Under the pieces are notes generated by a model. It saw nothing but the letters and a program-made list of their open reading frames with translations. It was not told the origin of the DNA and ran no database searches. 33,788 nt of DNA from an uncultured Opitutia bacterium (GTDB lineage Bacteria > Verrucomicrobiota > Verrucomicrobiia > Opitutales > UBA953): positions 1 to 33,788 of the forward strand of contig CAIVVQ010000176.1 of the NCBI GenBank assembly GCA_903909465.1. Reading direction: 5' to 3'. Shown in pieces: positions 1 to 8,631 of this stretch; within the stretch, counting starts at the first letter, position 1; every line of letters begins with the position of its first letter. The position numbers were made by a program, and so were the translations under genes.

Positions 1-1496
1 CCAATTTCAAAAACACCGACGAGGCTCAGTCCGAGTGTGATCATGAGAATGCATGTCAGCAGGACGAAGCCAGGTGACTGCATTTGGAAACCCCAGCCGA
101 GAGAATTGCCGCTGGATTTTAAGGCGACGATGAGCAGGGCGAGTGATAAGAAACTTATAATCACACCCAAGGTGTAAAGTAACCCGTGGATGATGACGGT
201 GCGTCGGGCGGCGCCGGATTCTTGGGTGAAGCCAAGAACTTTAAGTCCAAGCATCGGGAAGACGCAGGGCATTAAATTTAAGAGCACGCCACCACCGAAA
301 GCGAAGATGAGCCAGACGAGGTAGGAATGGGTGGTAGAAGAAGGGCTGGAGTTAGGGGGGTTGGTGGAATGGATGGCGTTAACGATTTCAGTTCCCGTAA
401 GTAACTCGGAGAAAATAATTGGCGACTGATTCGGTTTTAAGAGAACATTGAAGGGGATACCTTCACGTCCGTATTTTTTGAGCTCTTGGGCGATAACTGG
501 ATCCTTCTTGGTCCAATCGGCGTGTAATAGTACGATGTTATTTTGCTGAAGGGCGGCGATGACGTCGGATTGATGGTAGACGCGTTTGTTTACCTGACAC
601 GTCGCACACCAGCGGGCGGTGAAGTCGAGGTAGACGGTTTTACCAGCTGCAATCGCAGCGGCTTGGGCGTCGGGTGACCAGGTGCCCCAATTTAATTCGG
701 TGGATGAGGTGCTCGAGTTGGAAAGCGTGGAACTGATAGCTTTGTTTTCTAACTCGACATGGATACGGCGAAACCTGCCGATGCTATCGGTGGTGACAAA
801 ATAAAGGGAGTCGGATGTTGGCGGCTCAGTCGCGTCAGCTAACGAGAATTTTTTTGTTCCGGCGGAGGATGGTTGTTTAGCGGTAGCCGTTGGACTAATG
901 AAATTCTTTTCGGGAAACCAGACCTGCTGGTATTCGTCGGTCGATTTAACCGTAAGGGTTTGATTACTAACGCGTCCGTTTAAATTAATGATGGGCTGCA
1001 GCTCGGCGTAGAGTTTAGGGTTAAAAGAAACGGCGTTAGCGTCCTCGCCGAGTTTAAGGGTAAGGCTTACGTCTTTTTCCTGCGGGTAGCAGCCGCCTTC
1101 ATTGCATTCTAGCCATTCGGCATGGCCCTTGAGGGTGATGGAAGGTGGAGAGTCTTTAGGGACGGTCGCTTCAAAGATGAGCAAGGTTTCGCCGCTATGA
1201 ACAAAATTAATAACACCACTGAGGTCGAGCAGCTCAGGGCCTGGCCAGACTATTGGGCCGGGTGCAGTGCCCGCTTTATCGGTCCATTTAATAATTGGGG
1301 GTGTGCCGGCGTCGCCGGGATTCTTCCAATAAATGTGATAGTGTGGATCGCACTTAAACCGAAGGGCTAACTTAATTTTTTCTCCCGCAATAATTCTCGG
1401 AGATAAGTTTACTAAATCGACCTCTGAGTGAACGGCTGCGTGCGCAGGTTTTACTAATCCCAAGAGACCAATCAAGATGAGCGAAAGATAGCGCAT
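1..1496 (-). CDS. DsbD-family thiol:disulfide interchange protein (C-terminus cut by window edge)
   Basis: Not in the ORF track because it has no stop inside the window; I translated it by hand from the ATG at 1496 and it stays open for 498 codons to base 1. It starts with a signal peptide (MRYLSLILIGLLGLVKPAHA). A DsbD-alpha-like domain follows, with the Cys pair CNEGGC near residues 131-136. A thioredoxin-like domain with WCATC near residue 295 and the DsbD-gamma-like stretch HADWTKKDP comes next. From about residue 389 the DsbD transmembrane part begins, with LMPCVFPMLGLKVLGF holding the first membrane Cys. The family moves electrons from cytoplasmic thioredoxin across the inner membrane to reduce periplasmic disulfides. 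The thioredoxin-like domain precedes the membrane domain, whereas E. coli DsbD has it last. It lies 21 bases after the DUF6428-like gene, probably in one transcript. No Shine-Dalgarno is visible. Confidence 0.88.
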   Translation of the reverse strand, partial: MRYLSLILIGLLGLVKPAHAAVHSEVDLVNLSPRIIAGEKIKLALRFKCDPHYHIYWKNPGDAGTPPIIKWTDKAGTAPGPIVWPGPELLDLSGVINFVHSGETLLIFEATVPKDSPPSITLKGHAEWLECNEGGCYPQEKDVSLTLKLGEDANAVSFNPKLYAELQPIINLNGRVSNQTLTVKSTDEYQQVWFPEKNFISPTATAKQPSSAGTKKFSLADATEPPTSDSLYFVTTDSIGRFRRIHVELENKAISSTLSNSSTSSTELNWGTWSPDAQAAAIAAGKTVYLDFTARWCATCQVNKRVYHQSDVIAALQQNNIVLLHADWTKKDPVIAQELKKYGREGIPFNVLLKPNQSPIIFSELLTGTEIVNAIHSTNPPNSSPSSTTHSYLVWLIFAFGGGVLLNLMPCVFPMLGLKVLGFTQESGAARRTVIIHGLLYTLGVIISFLSLALLIVALKSSGNSLGWGFQMQSPGFVLLTCILMITLGLSLVGVFEI

Positions 1497-1517
1497 GCGG
1501 TAAAAGCTTACGGAAAA

Positions 1518-1985
1518 CTAGCAACAGCCGCCACCCGGAGTGCATTTTTTGGGAATACAAACATCGGGAGCTAAGCAGTCGGCTTTAATCGTTCCAAGAA
1601 GCACTACGACGTTACCATCTTCAATCACTCTACCAAGGACTGGAAAGGCAGTGAGGAAGGGTAAGTCGCATTCGACTTCCAGGGGGAGGTCGGTTGAGCC
1701 AAGTAAATCGGTGCCGCGATTAAGAATCTCTAAGCACTTAGTGACGTTGACTCGGTGATCGGTGTCATCGGCTGCCCAGAGTTGAAGGCGTGCAGAAACT
1801 TGGGTACGAATGGTACCGCCACAATCGATTAACTTTTTTTCGACACGTGCGACCTCAGTCAAGTGTAGGTGAATAGGGGTGAGACTGCCGGTGGGAAGTT
1901 TGAAGCGCAGTCCGAGCATTGGATAAACTCCGAGCTGACGGCGGAAATCGGCAAAGGTGAGGACAAGGGGTTTATCGAAGCTCAT
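1518..1985 (-). CDS. DUF6428-like protein with Cys-rich tail
   Basis: A 155-residue soluble protein without signal peptide. It resembles, from memory, the DUF6428 family: an N-terminal segment with LTPIHLHLTEV, the central IDCGGTIRTQ and LQLWAADDTDHRV, and a tail ending CIPKKCTPGGGCC. Some relatives are found near arsenic-resistance genes, but no other ars gene is visible here, so that link is weak. The His/Cys content and the terminal CC suggest metal or metalloid binding, or thiol exchange (inference). The gene directly precedes the DsbD-like gene, which makes a redox role plausible. The ATG at 1985 has a -10-like CATAAT six bases upstream and no Shine-Dalgarno. Confidence 0.72.
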   Translation of the reverse strand: MSFDKPLVLTFADFRRQLGVYPMLGLRFKLPTGSLTPIHLHLTEVARVEKKLIDCGGTIRTQVSARLQLWAADDTDHRVNVTKCLEILNRGTDLLGSTDLPLEVECDLPFLTAFPVLGRVIEDGNVVVLLGTIKADCLAPDVCIPKKCTPGGGCC

Positions 1986-1991
1986 TTAATA

Positions 1992-2020
1992 ATTATGGGG
2001 CATAGTTGGCAGTTGGGCAA
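1992..2020 (-). promoter_or_regulatory. Candidate sigma70-type promoter for the DUF6428-like/dsbD pair
   Basis: On the minus strand TTGCCC is followed by a 17-base spacer and CATAAT (five of six matches to TATAAT). The -10 ends six bases before the ATG at 1985, so transcription would start at or within a base or two of the A of the start codon, giving a leaderless or nearly leaderless mRNA. The 98-base gap to the upstream gene is long for this window, which supports an independent promoter. Read by eye only. Confidence 0.4.
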
Positions 2021-2083
2021 GGGGCATGGCTAGGAAAGGTGCAAAAGTGGAAATCATCCCCATGTCACCGTGCCCACCTGTCC

Positions 2084-3472
2084 CTAACCCTTCAACTGAC
2101 AGGGCAGGAGGGCGGCGTCTTTCATACCGTGGATAATTTTCTTATCCGCTGGGCAGAAGGTTGAGAGGATGCCGGAGATTTCAACGGTGTCGCCATCGAC
2201 AAAGAAATAGGGGCAGAGTCGCACGCGACCTTCGGCGCTGTGAATGCTGCCATCGTTAGCGTAGACTGGATGCGAGATGCGTGAGGGCTTGTGGTACTCT
2301 TGCAGAATGTGGAACGTTTCGTTTTCAGGATCCAGTGCGCGTTCGATCGCCTCGAGCCATTCTTCGCGTGAGACATCGCTGCCGAGGGTGACACTGCGAG
2401 CGCCCCAAGCGGTTTCGTGGAAGCCACTGGCTTTGATGATGAAGTTGCGTTCGCGTTGAGAAGCTTCGGCCAGTTCGGTCCACTCGCGGATGGGTCGACC
2501 GTTGACTTGTGGGGCATGTAAAACTGCCGTGGGTGGAAGGTCGGTGCGTTCGATGATCCAAGTCTTAGGAACGATGCGGAAGAGGGCTTCGAGGTGATTT
2601 TCAGGAAGGTTTTCTTTCCAGAACTCGGCGAGCATCGGGTGATGCAGTAAGGCTAGGCCTAATTTCTCTTCCTGGTAGGCCTTCATCGGTGGCGTCAGAA
2701 TAACTTTACCTGATTCGACCCCATTGAAAATGCCGTCGGCGCCTTTGACATTCGCGAGGTCGAAGAGCTCGAAGAAGCGATAGATGAGGTCGACTTTTCG
2801 TGGAGCACCATCAACCGGAATGAAAGACTCTTCACCCATCTGCATGATTTGTGTGGGATCGACGACGTGGACGTCGTGTCCGAGCGAGCGAAGTTTTTCG
2901 CCGAGCCAATCGAACTCAGGACGATAAGTGGCGGACTCTTCGCTGACAACAATGGCGACGAGTGGGAAGCGATGTTCTGGCGTTAATCGTTTGAGTGCAC
3001 CAAAAAATCTTTCGGGCATGGCGGTGGCGCCGATGAGATTGGGGAAATCCTCAGCGTAGACCTCGTTGAGGTAAGCGGTCAGTCCGATGCCGCCTGGGAC
3101 GCTGTCGAGTTCGGTCATTGTGAAGCCTTGATCCGTGATTAAGAGGTCGGGGCGAAGGACGACAGGGCATTGGCCTTTAACGGAACGGTGACGTCCGTGT
3201 TCGATGAGGCCGGCTGGCTTATAACGATCGAGGTATTCGGAAACCCACTTTGCGTGGACATCGCGATTGCGGAGAATTTTCTTATCGGTGAAGGACCGAA
3301 CGTAGAGTCGTTCGAGCGCGCGGTGGTAACTGAGGCAAGCGGCACCGATAACTTTAAGGTCTTTGAGTTGGGCTTCGGAGATCGGCCAAGGCTCCGGCGA
3401 AAGTTTCCAGATTTTCTCAGCGAACAGGGGCGGCTCGAGTAGCTTGCGACGGAGAACTTCTTGGGAGGGCAT
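2084..3472 (-). CDS. ATP-grasp-like protein of unknown function
   Basis: 462 residues, cytoplasmic, no signal peptide. I cannot name the family with certainty. Signs of an ATP-grasp fold are a pre-ATP-grasp-like segment with PVVLRPDLLITDQG and TELDSVPGGIG (compare the E-x-N-x-x-G-G segments of circularly permuted ATP-grasp enzymes), FIIKASGFHETAWGARSV in the position of the nucleotide-binding Lys strand and Gly-rich loop, ILQEYHK as the adenine-contact segment, and GRVRLCPYFF near the C-terminus. ATP-grasp enzymes usually join a carboxylate to an amine or thiol through an acyl-phosphate; the substrate here is unknown. The gene starts four bases after the prfB stop and is presumably co-transcribed with it, although no functional link to termination is obvious. 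Confidence 0.6.
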   Translation of the reverse strand: MPSQEVLRRKLLEPPLFAEKIWKLSPEPWPISEAQLKDLKVIGAACLSYHRALERLYVRSFTDKKILRNRDVHAKWVSEYLDRYKPAGLIEHGRHRSVKGQCPVVLRPDLLITDQGFTMTELDSVPGGIGLTAYLNEVYAEDFPNLIGATAMPERFFGALKRLTPEHRFPLVAIVVSEESATYRPEFDWLGEKLRSLGHDVHVVDPTQIMQMGEESFIPVDGAPRKVDLIYRFFELFDLANVKGADGIFNGVESGKVILTPPMKAYQEEKLGLALLHHPMLAEFWKENLPENHLEALFRIVPKTWIIERTDLPPTAVLHAPQVNGRPIREWTELAEASQRERNFIIKASGFHETAWGARSVTLGSDVSREEWLEAIERALDPENETFHILQEYHKPSRISHPVYANDGSIHSAEGRVRLCPYFFVDGDTVEISGILSTFCPADKKIIHGMKDAALLPCQLKG

Positions 3473-3476
3473 CGGG

Positions 3477-4622
3477 TTAGTCCTCGATTTTTATATCTTT
3501 ATTACGGGTGCGGGGTCCGCCGGCACGGAGCCAACCGTTGATGAACGCATCGATATCGCCATCCATGACCGCTTGGATATTGCCCGTTTCCACGCCGGTA
3601 CGAAGGTCTTTCACCATCTGGTAAGGTTGGAAGACGTAGGAGCGGATTTGATTGCCCCAACCGATGTCGCCCTTTTCGCCGTAATACTTCTCCATTTCAG
3701 TGCGTTTATCGTCGATGGCTTTTTCGTAAATGCGGGCGCGGAGGATTTTCATCGCGAGGGCACGGTTTTTAACCTGGGAACGTTCGCGTTGGCAGGCCAC
3801 AACGAGCCCTGTAGGGATGTGAGTCAACCGTACCGCGGATTCGGTTTTATTCACGTGTTGGCCGCCTTTACCGCTGGAGCGGTAGACGTCGACGCGGAGA
3901 TCTGCCTCATTAATTTCGATTTCAATATCGTCATCGATTTCAGCTACGACGTCGACTGAGGCAAAGGATGTGTGACGGCGTGCATTAGCATCGAATGGCG
4001 AAATGCGGACGAGTCGGTGGACGCCGCGTTCGGCTTTAATATAACCGTAGGCGTTGGGTCCTTCGATGCGGAAGGTCGCTTGGCTAATGCCCGCACCGTC
4101 GCCTTCGGCGACATCTTCGATTTCAACTTTGAAACCGCGGCGCTCTGCCCATCGGGTGTACATGCGGAAGAGGAGGTCGGCCCAATCATTGGACTCGGTG
4201 CCGCCAGCGCCCGCTTTCACGGTGACGATGGCGTTGGATTTATCGTGGAGGCCGGAGAGGAAGGAGGCGATTTCGAGATCGGCCACTTCGAGAATGAGGT
4301 CGGCTGCGGATTTCCTTAACTCTTCCATCTCCGCATCGGCCGAACCATCGGGCGATTCGGCAATGATTTCCGCTAGGGTTTTAGCATCTTCGAGTTTACG
4401 ACGGAAGGCGACGTGAGGGGCAACGACAGTTTTATAACTATTACATTCTGAAATTACTTTCTGGGCAGACTTTTGGCTGTCCCAGAAATTCGCCGCCGTC
4501 ATCTGGTTTTCGAGCTGTGCAATTTGAGCCTGTTTGCCGGTGACATCTAGGAATTTCCAAAGGTGACCCGAACGACGTTCGACCTCATCGAGTTGGCTGC
4601 GGATTTCAGGCTGAATGTACAT
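3477..4622 (-). CDS. prfB: Peptide chain release factor 2, without programmed frameshift
   Basis: 381 residues, close to the E. coli RF2 length (365). It recognises UGA and UAA stop codons and triggers release of the finished peptide. The stop-codon-reading tripeptide SPF is at residues 208-210 and the peptidyl-transferase GGQ at 253-255 ([14 protein letters not shown]). The N-terminal helical domain is intact. In E. coli and many other bacteria the frame shifts +1 at Leu25-Asp26 over CTT TGA C; here the same two residues are encoded in-frame as CTA GAT, so one continuous ORF makes the protein and RF2 cannot autoregulate through that site. First gene of a minus-strand run; a candidate promoter lies just upstream. 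Confidence 0.97.
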   Translation of the reverse strand: MYIQPEIRSQLDEVERRSGHLWKFLDVTGKQAQIAQLENQMTAANFWDSQKSAQKVISECNSYKTVVAPHVAFRRKLEDAKTLAEIIAESPDGSADAEMEELRKSAADLILEVADLEIASFLSGLHDKSNAIVTVKAGAGGTESNDWADLLFRMYTRWAERRGFKVEIEDVAEGDGAGISQATFRIEGPNAYGYIKAERGVHRLVRISPFDANARRHTSFASVDVVAEIDDDIEIEINEADLRVDVYRSSGKGGQHVNKTESAVRLTHIPTGLVVACQRERSQVKNRALAMKILRARIYEKAIDDKRTEMEKYYGEKGDIGWGNQIRSYVFQPYQMVKDLRTGVETGNIQAVMDGDIDAFINGWLRAGGPRTRNKDIKIED

Positions 4623-4661
4623 GTAGCGTTAAGTAAATGGGTGAGACGAAAGGTGGAATGA

Positions 4662-4690
4662 TAGATACCGAGGGTTAAGCGTTTATTCAA
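4662..4690 (-). promoter_or_regulatory. Candidate promoter for prfB
   Basis: On the minus strand TTGAAT, a 17-base spacer and TATCTA end about 40 bases upstream of the prfB ATG, inside the 123-base divergent gap between prfB and the M16 peptidase gene. The match to consensus is moderate (four of six and three of six). It would give prfB a leader of roughly 33 bases. Confidence 0.3.
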
Positions 4691-4734
4691 TGGCATTATG
4701 GCGTGTGGGGTGTGCTTAATTTAATCGTTATACG

Positions 4735-4740
4735 TATGAT
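4735..4740 (+). promoter_or_regulatory. -10-like element directly before the M16 peptidase start
   Basis: TATGAT (five of six matches to TATAAT) ends five bases before the ATG at 4746. No good -35 is visible 17 bases upstream (GTGCTT). If it is used, the mRNA either begins at the ATG (leaderless) or translation begins at a later Met (4770 or 4791). Confidence 0.3.
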
Positions 4741-4745
4741 TTATT

Positions 4746-7346
4746 ATGGTCGCACTTGCACCGTGGGCGATGTGGGGCATACCTTCTGGCATGTCGTACC
4801 TTGAAGGGTTGAGTTTCGCTCAAATAGCTGGACCTACGCCGGAGCGCTGGGTTTTGGCGAACGGCCTCGAGGTGTTATACACTCAAAGACCTGGCATTGG
4901 GCTGTGTACGGTGCAGGCATGGGTTAGAACCGGCAGTGCGCATGAAGGCAAGTGGGAGGGCTCGGGCATTTCACATTACCTGGAGCACATGGTATTTAAG
5001 GGTACGGGCCGATTCACCAATCGCGAGCTGACGGAATCCATTCACCGATCGGGTGGTAATTCGAACGCCTACACCACTTTTGATCGAACGGTTTATTATG
5101 TGGATGCACCTGCGGAAGGATTTGAAATCGCGATGGAGGCAATTTCGGAAATGGTATTTGATCCACTCATCACCGATGCCGATGCGAAGATGGAACGTGA
5201 AGTGATTTTGCGTGAGATCGCCATGCGCGATGATGAGCACGATAGTGTCTTAGCAGAAAATGTACTGTTGGAGACTTTTCGTAATCACCCCATGCGTCAC
5301 CCGATTATTGGGCATAAAGAATTATTTGTACGGATTGCACCGGATGATTTGCGGGCTTACCATGCGGGTCGATACGCCCCGAGTAATGTTGTCTTAGCCA
5401 TTGGTGGCTCGATGGATGTTGAAGCCGTCATGGCGTCGTCGGAACGATGGTTTGGCCGCTTTAATCGTCGACCCGTACTCGAGCATGTCCCTGCCTTTGA
5501 GCCGCCGCAGGGCGGCGTGAGACGAGTCGAATTAGCCCGTGATGTGGCGACGACTAAGGGTGTAGCGGCATGGCGTATTCCAGGGTTTTTTGCAAAGCAC
5601 CGCATGGAACTCGATTTGTTTCTGGGCGTGTTGGGCAGCGGTAATAGTTCGCGACTTTGGGATGAGTTAAGAGAAAAGCGTCGACTGGTTGATTCCATCG
5701 ATGCACAGGCGATGGGGCTTTCCGATGTGGGCGTGGCCTGGCTGGGTTGGATTGGGAATGAACAGGTGGATGCCACGGCGGTGGAAGCTGCGATGATGGA
5801 AGTCATCGATGATTTACTTCAAAAAGGAGTCAGTGATGCCCAATTTGAAAAAGTCCGTCGACAGAGTGTCGTGGCGATGGTCAACGGACAAAAAAGTATC
5901 CATTCGGCGACCAGTCGTTTTGGTTATGCCTCATGTGTCGGGTATGACATCGGTTGGCCGATGCGCAGCGTGGAGCAATTAGCCAAGGTTGACGTCAGGG
6001 GTCTGACGAAAGTGGCACGCGATTGGCTTAAGCCTAACTCAGTTACGCTGGCGACGATGCACAAGAAAAAGGCGGCAGTGGCTAATGCAGCGGTCGCGGT
6101 AAAGCAGCCGTCAGAAGCATTTGAAGTGGTGAAGCTCGATAATGGAATTCGTGTGATTCTCCAGGCAGATGATTCGATCCCGAAAGTCGGCTTTGGTTTG
6201 TTTGTTGAAGCCGGAACGGCTTATGAGCCAGCGGATAAACGAGGGCTGACTGGTTTACTTTCAACGATGTTTGCGCGTGATACGATTCAGCACACGCGAC
6301 AAGAGGTCGCCGAAACGGTCGATCGGCTGGGTGCAACTTTTAATGACATGAGCTCACAGTTAACCTGTGGTTTATGGGGCGAGGCGTTGAGTTCGGATTT
6401 TGCAACGATTGCTGAATTGGTGAAGAATGGTGTGTTATACCCGAAATTATTGCCGGATTGTTTCACGCAAGAAAAAGCAGCAGCGCTCACGGGCTGTCGT
6501 GAATCTTTAGACGACATTGTGGAGAAGGCGCGGGTTAAGCTCTTGGAACAATTCTTTGGCGATCACCCCTTGGCGGTGGATCCAATGGGAACTCCCGAGA
6601 CCTTGTCAGCGCTGACCGTTGGCGATGTCGCTGCCTTGCACCGTCGGATTGTGGTTCCCGATAATATGGTTATCGGTATCAGCGGTAATTTTGATCGGAA
6701 GGTTGTGATGGATTTCGTGAATCAGCATTTTGCGGTTTTACCCAAGCAACTCTTTCATGCCAGCGTGCTGCCGGCGCATGCGCCTAAGCCAGCTAACCGC
6801 GAAAAAATGGAAGCAACGGGTGAGCAGGCGGTCGTGTGCCTAGCGTTTCCGCATAGTGGATTCGGCCCCGAGGCAGTCACCGCTGCTAATGTCACCGAAG
6901 AGCTACTGAGTGGCATGGCCAGCGGCTTATTCCATCGTGTGCGGGAGGAGAAGGGCCTGGCTTATTTCGTGGGTGCTACCCGAGTGGAGACCCGAGACCT
7001 GGGAATGTTTTACCTTTATGCCGGCACAGCTTCAGAGGCAACGGAGCAGGTAGTGGTCGAGATGAAGGGCGAGTTGGAGCGTCTGCGTAATGGGGAATTT
7101 AAACCTAATGAAATTGAAGATGCCAAACGACGCATGCGCGTGGCCCGTAGACAAGGTCGACAATCTGCAGGGAGTCGCATGCAAGGTGCCATCACGCGAG
7201 AGCTGGTGGGCATGGGCGCTAATTTTGATAGCGAATGGGAACGTCGCATGAACTTGACCAATGCTAAAGAAGTGCAGTCGTACGTGGTGAAGTACCTTCA
7301 CTCCCGATTTGCCCAAGAGTTGATTGTGACCCCGAAGAAAGTTTAG
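4746..7346 (+). CDS. M16-family zinc metallopeptidase (two-lobed, pitrilysin/PqqL type)
   Basis: 866 residues made of two M16 repeats, about 30-440 and 455-866. The N-terminal lobe has the inverted zinc motif HYLEH at residues 77-81 and the downstream acidic partner segment EREVILREIAMRDDEHD. The C-terminal lobe repeats the fold (VVKLDNGIRVILQ, then a GLFVEAGTAYEP strand) but reads LTGLLSTMF where the zinc motif would be, so it is the usual inactive partner lobe. Members degrade peptides; many bacterial ones are periplasmic, but no clear signal peptide is visible here. Start uncertain: ATG at 4746 has no Shine-Dalgarno, and Met16 at 4791 (MSYLEG) would also leave the domain whole. Its 3' end overlaps the convergent MFS gene by four bases. 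Confidence 0.93.
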   Translation: MVALAPWAMWGIPSGMSYLEGLSFAQIAGPTPERWVLANGLEVLYTQRPGIGLCTVQAWVRTGSAHEGKWEGSGISHYLEHMVFKGTGRFTNRELTESIHRSGGNSNAYTTFDRTVYYVDAPAEGFEIAMEAISEMVFDPLITDADAKMEREVILREIAMRDDEHDSVLAENVLLETFRNHPMRHPIIGHKELFVRIAPDDLRAYHAGRYAPSNVVLAIGGSMDVEAVMASSERWFGRFNRRPVLEHVPAFEPPQGGVRRVELARDVATTKGVAAWRIPGFFAKHRMELDLFLGVLGSGNSSRLWDELREKRRLVDSIDAQAMGLSDVGVAWLGWIGNEQVDATAVEAAMMEVIDDLLQKGVSDAQFEKVRRQSVVAMVNGQKSIHSATSRFGYASCVGYDIGWPMRSVEQLAKVDVRGLTKVARDWLKPNSVTLATMHKKKAAVANAAVAVKQPSEAFEVVKLDNGIRVILQADDSIPKVGFGLFVEAGTAYEPADKRGLTGLLSTMFARDTIQHTRQEVAETVDRLGATFNDMSSQLTCGLWGEALSSDFATIAELVKNGVLYPKLLPDCFTQEKAAALTGCRESLDDIVEKARVKLLEQFFGDHPLAVDPMGTPETLSALTVGDVAALHRRIVVPDNMVIGISGNFDRKVVMDFVNQHFAVLPKQLFHASVLPAHAPKPANREKMEATGEQAVVCLAFPHSGFGPEAVTAANVTEELLSGMASGLFHRVREEKGLAYFVGATRVETRDLGMFYLYAGTASEATEQVVVEMKGELERLRNGEFKPNEIEDAKRRMRVARRQGRQSAGSRMQGAITRELVGMGANFDSEWERRMNLTNAKEVQSYVVKYLHSRFAQELIVTPKKV

Positions 7347-7355
7347 CGCACTTTC
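7337..7355. terminator. Small inverted repeat over the two overlapping stop codons
   Basis: GAAAGT and ACTTTC form a six-base stem around a seven-base loop that contains both the M16 TAG and the convergent MFS TAA. It could act as a weak bidirectional stop for transcription. The stem is A/T-rich and no strong U-tract follows, so the call is tentative. Confidence 0.2.
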
Positions 7356-8623
7356 AGTTTCTCTTGCGCAATGTAGGCTGAAATCAGTCCGGGTATCGCG
7401 AGGAAAAGTGTAAGTATAAAATACTTCGGGTAGCCGAGTTGATCGCTGAGTGAGCCGGCCCACAAACCAGGAATATAAACTGAGAGAATGGCGATGGTGG
7501 AGAGCAGGGCGTAGCGTACAGCCGCATGCGCACCTTTAGCCACTTGCATCATGGCCAGGATGAGGGCGCAGATGCCGGCACCGAAAGCAATGTATTCAAC
7601 CAAGAAGATTGAACTCACGGTGACGATGGATTGCACAGGGTTAAATGCGAGCCAGGTTACGCCGATGAGTGGGAGGTGCATGGTGAAACCCAAGGGTAGG
7701 ATTGATCGCTCCAGTCCACGCTTGGAAATAATCCAGGAGCCAATCAGGCCGCCGATGGCTAGTCCGAGGATAGCGGTGGTGAGTCGCATGACGGCGTACT
7801 GCTCATTGTTTAGTTCCAGTCCGCCGTGGGTATGACTGTCTAAGGAGAAAAGTGGGACGATGCGAATGAGGTGCACTTCGCTCAAACGGTAGAAGATGAT
7901 GAGTCCGATGAGTGCGGGCGTGCGTTTATCGCGAACAAGATCAGAAAGTGACGAAAAGATTTCGGATAAGGTCTGGCGCGGGGTTGAAAGCTTGGGTGGC
8001 TCAATGGCTTCATGCTTGAAACCAAAAACCATGAGGCCACCCACAATTAATGTTATGATCGCTGCCACGTTGAGCGAAATGCTCCAGGCATTGTTAATGG
8101 AATGACTGCTTGTGAGTGCGTGGCCCGCAAGCCAGATGACGCCCGGTCCGGCAAGTACTTGCCCCAGTTTAGAGGAAAAGCTTAGCAGGCCTGAGTGATT
8201 GGCACGCTGCTTGTCATTCAGTGATGACACGTAGTAACCATCGAGAAGGAAATCATAGGCTGCGGAGCACAGGCTGAGTAGGGCGAGGGTGAGGGCGATT
8301 GCCAGTGTGCTGTAATCTGAGGGCGAAATAAAATAGGCTAAACTAAAAAGTAGGGCAGTGATTGCGGTTTGAAAAATAACAATCGTAGTACGTGTGCGAC
8401 CCCAGAGCGTGAGGACGGGTGCCCAAAATATTTTTAGTGCAACGATGAAGCCGAGAAGGCTGACTGTCTGCGTGATGGTGTGGTTAGTGAGGCCGGCGTT
8501 CTTGAGTGCGACCGGAAGGGCCTCGTCCCTGATTGCGGCAGGTATGGTTTGAAATAGGAAGCCGGCAAAGACCCAGAGCCAAACTTTACGTTGGCTGTGT
8601 CCGTTGATTGCCCCTTCGTGCAT
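7343..8623 (-). CDS. AmpG-like MFS permease
   Basis: 426 residues, strongly hydrophobic, with a pattern fitting 12 membrane helices. The first helices carry the AmpG/acetyl-CoA-transporter style LPVALKNAGLTN and LKIFWAPVLTLWG, and AAYDFLLDGYYVSSL around residue 125 resembles the AmpG segment with Asp in helix 4. AmpG carries anhydromuropeptides from the periplasm to the cytoplasm for cell-wall recycling; the substrate here is not shown by the sequence. It is the last gene of the long Mla run, eight bases after the 266-residue unknown gene, so it probably shares the transcript. The 3' end overlaps the M16 gene by four bases. Confidence 0.75.
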   Translation of the reverse strand: MHEGAINGHSQRKVWLWVFAGFLFQTIPAAIRDEALPVALKNAGLTNHTITQTVSLLGFIVALKIFWAPVLTLWGRTRTTIVIFQTAITALLFSLAYFISPSDYSTLAIALTLALLSLCSAAYDFLLDGYYVSSLNDKQRANHSGLLSFSSKLGQVLAGPGVIWLAGHALTSSHSINNAWSISLNVAAIITLIVGGLMVFGFKHEAIEPPKLSTPRQTLSEIFSSLSDLVRDKRTPALIGLIIFYRLSEVHLIRIVPLFSLDSHTHGGLELNNEQYAVMRLTTAILGLAIGGLIGSWIISKRGLERSILPLGFTMHLPLIGVTWLAFNPVQSIVTVSSIFLVEYIAFGAGICALILAMMQVAKGAHAAVRYALLSTIAILSVYIPGLWAGSLSDQLGYPKYFILTLFLAIPGLISAYIAQEKLKVR

Positions 8624-8631
8624 TGAGGGAA

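Noticed and set aside
1122-1370. 82-residue plus-strand ORF at the left end
   Set aside because: Antisense to the DsbD-like gene, which the track missed because it has no stop in the window.
1372-1560. 62-residue minus-strand ORF spanning the dsbD start
   Set aside because: Out of frame with both the DUF6428-like gene and the DsbD-like gene; those two explain the sequence.
3363-3959. 198-residue plus-strand ORF across the prfB/ATP-grasp junction
   Set aside because: It runs antisense through the conserved 3' half of prfB, including the GGQ region; no independent support.
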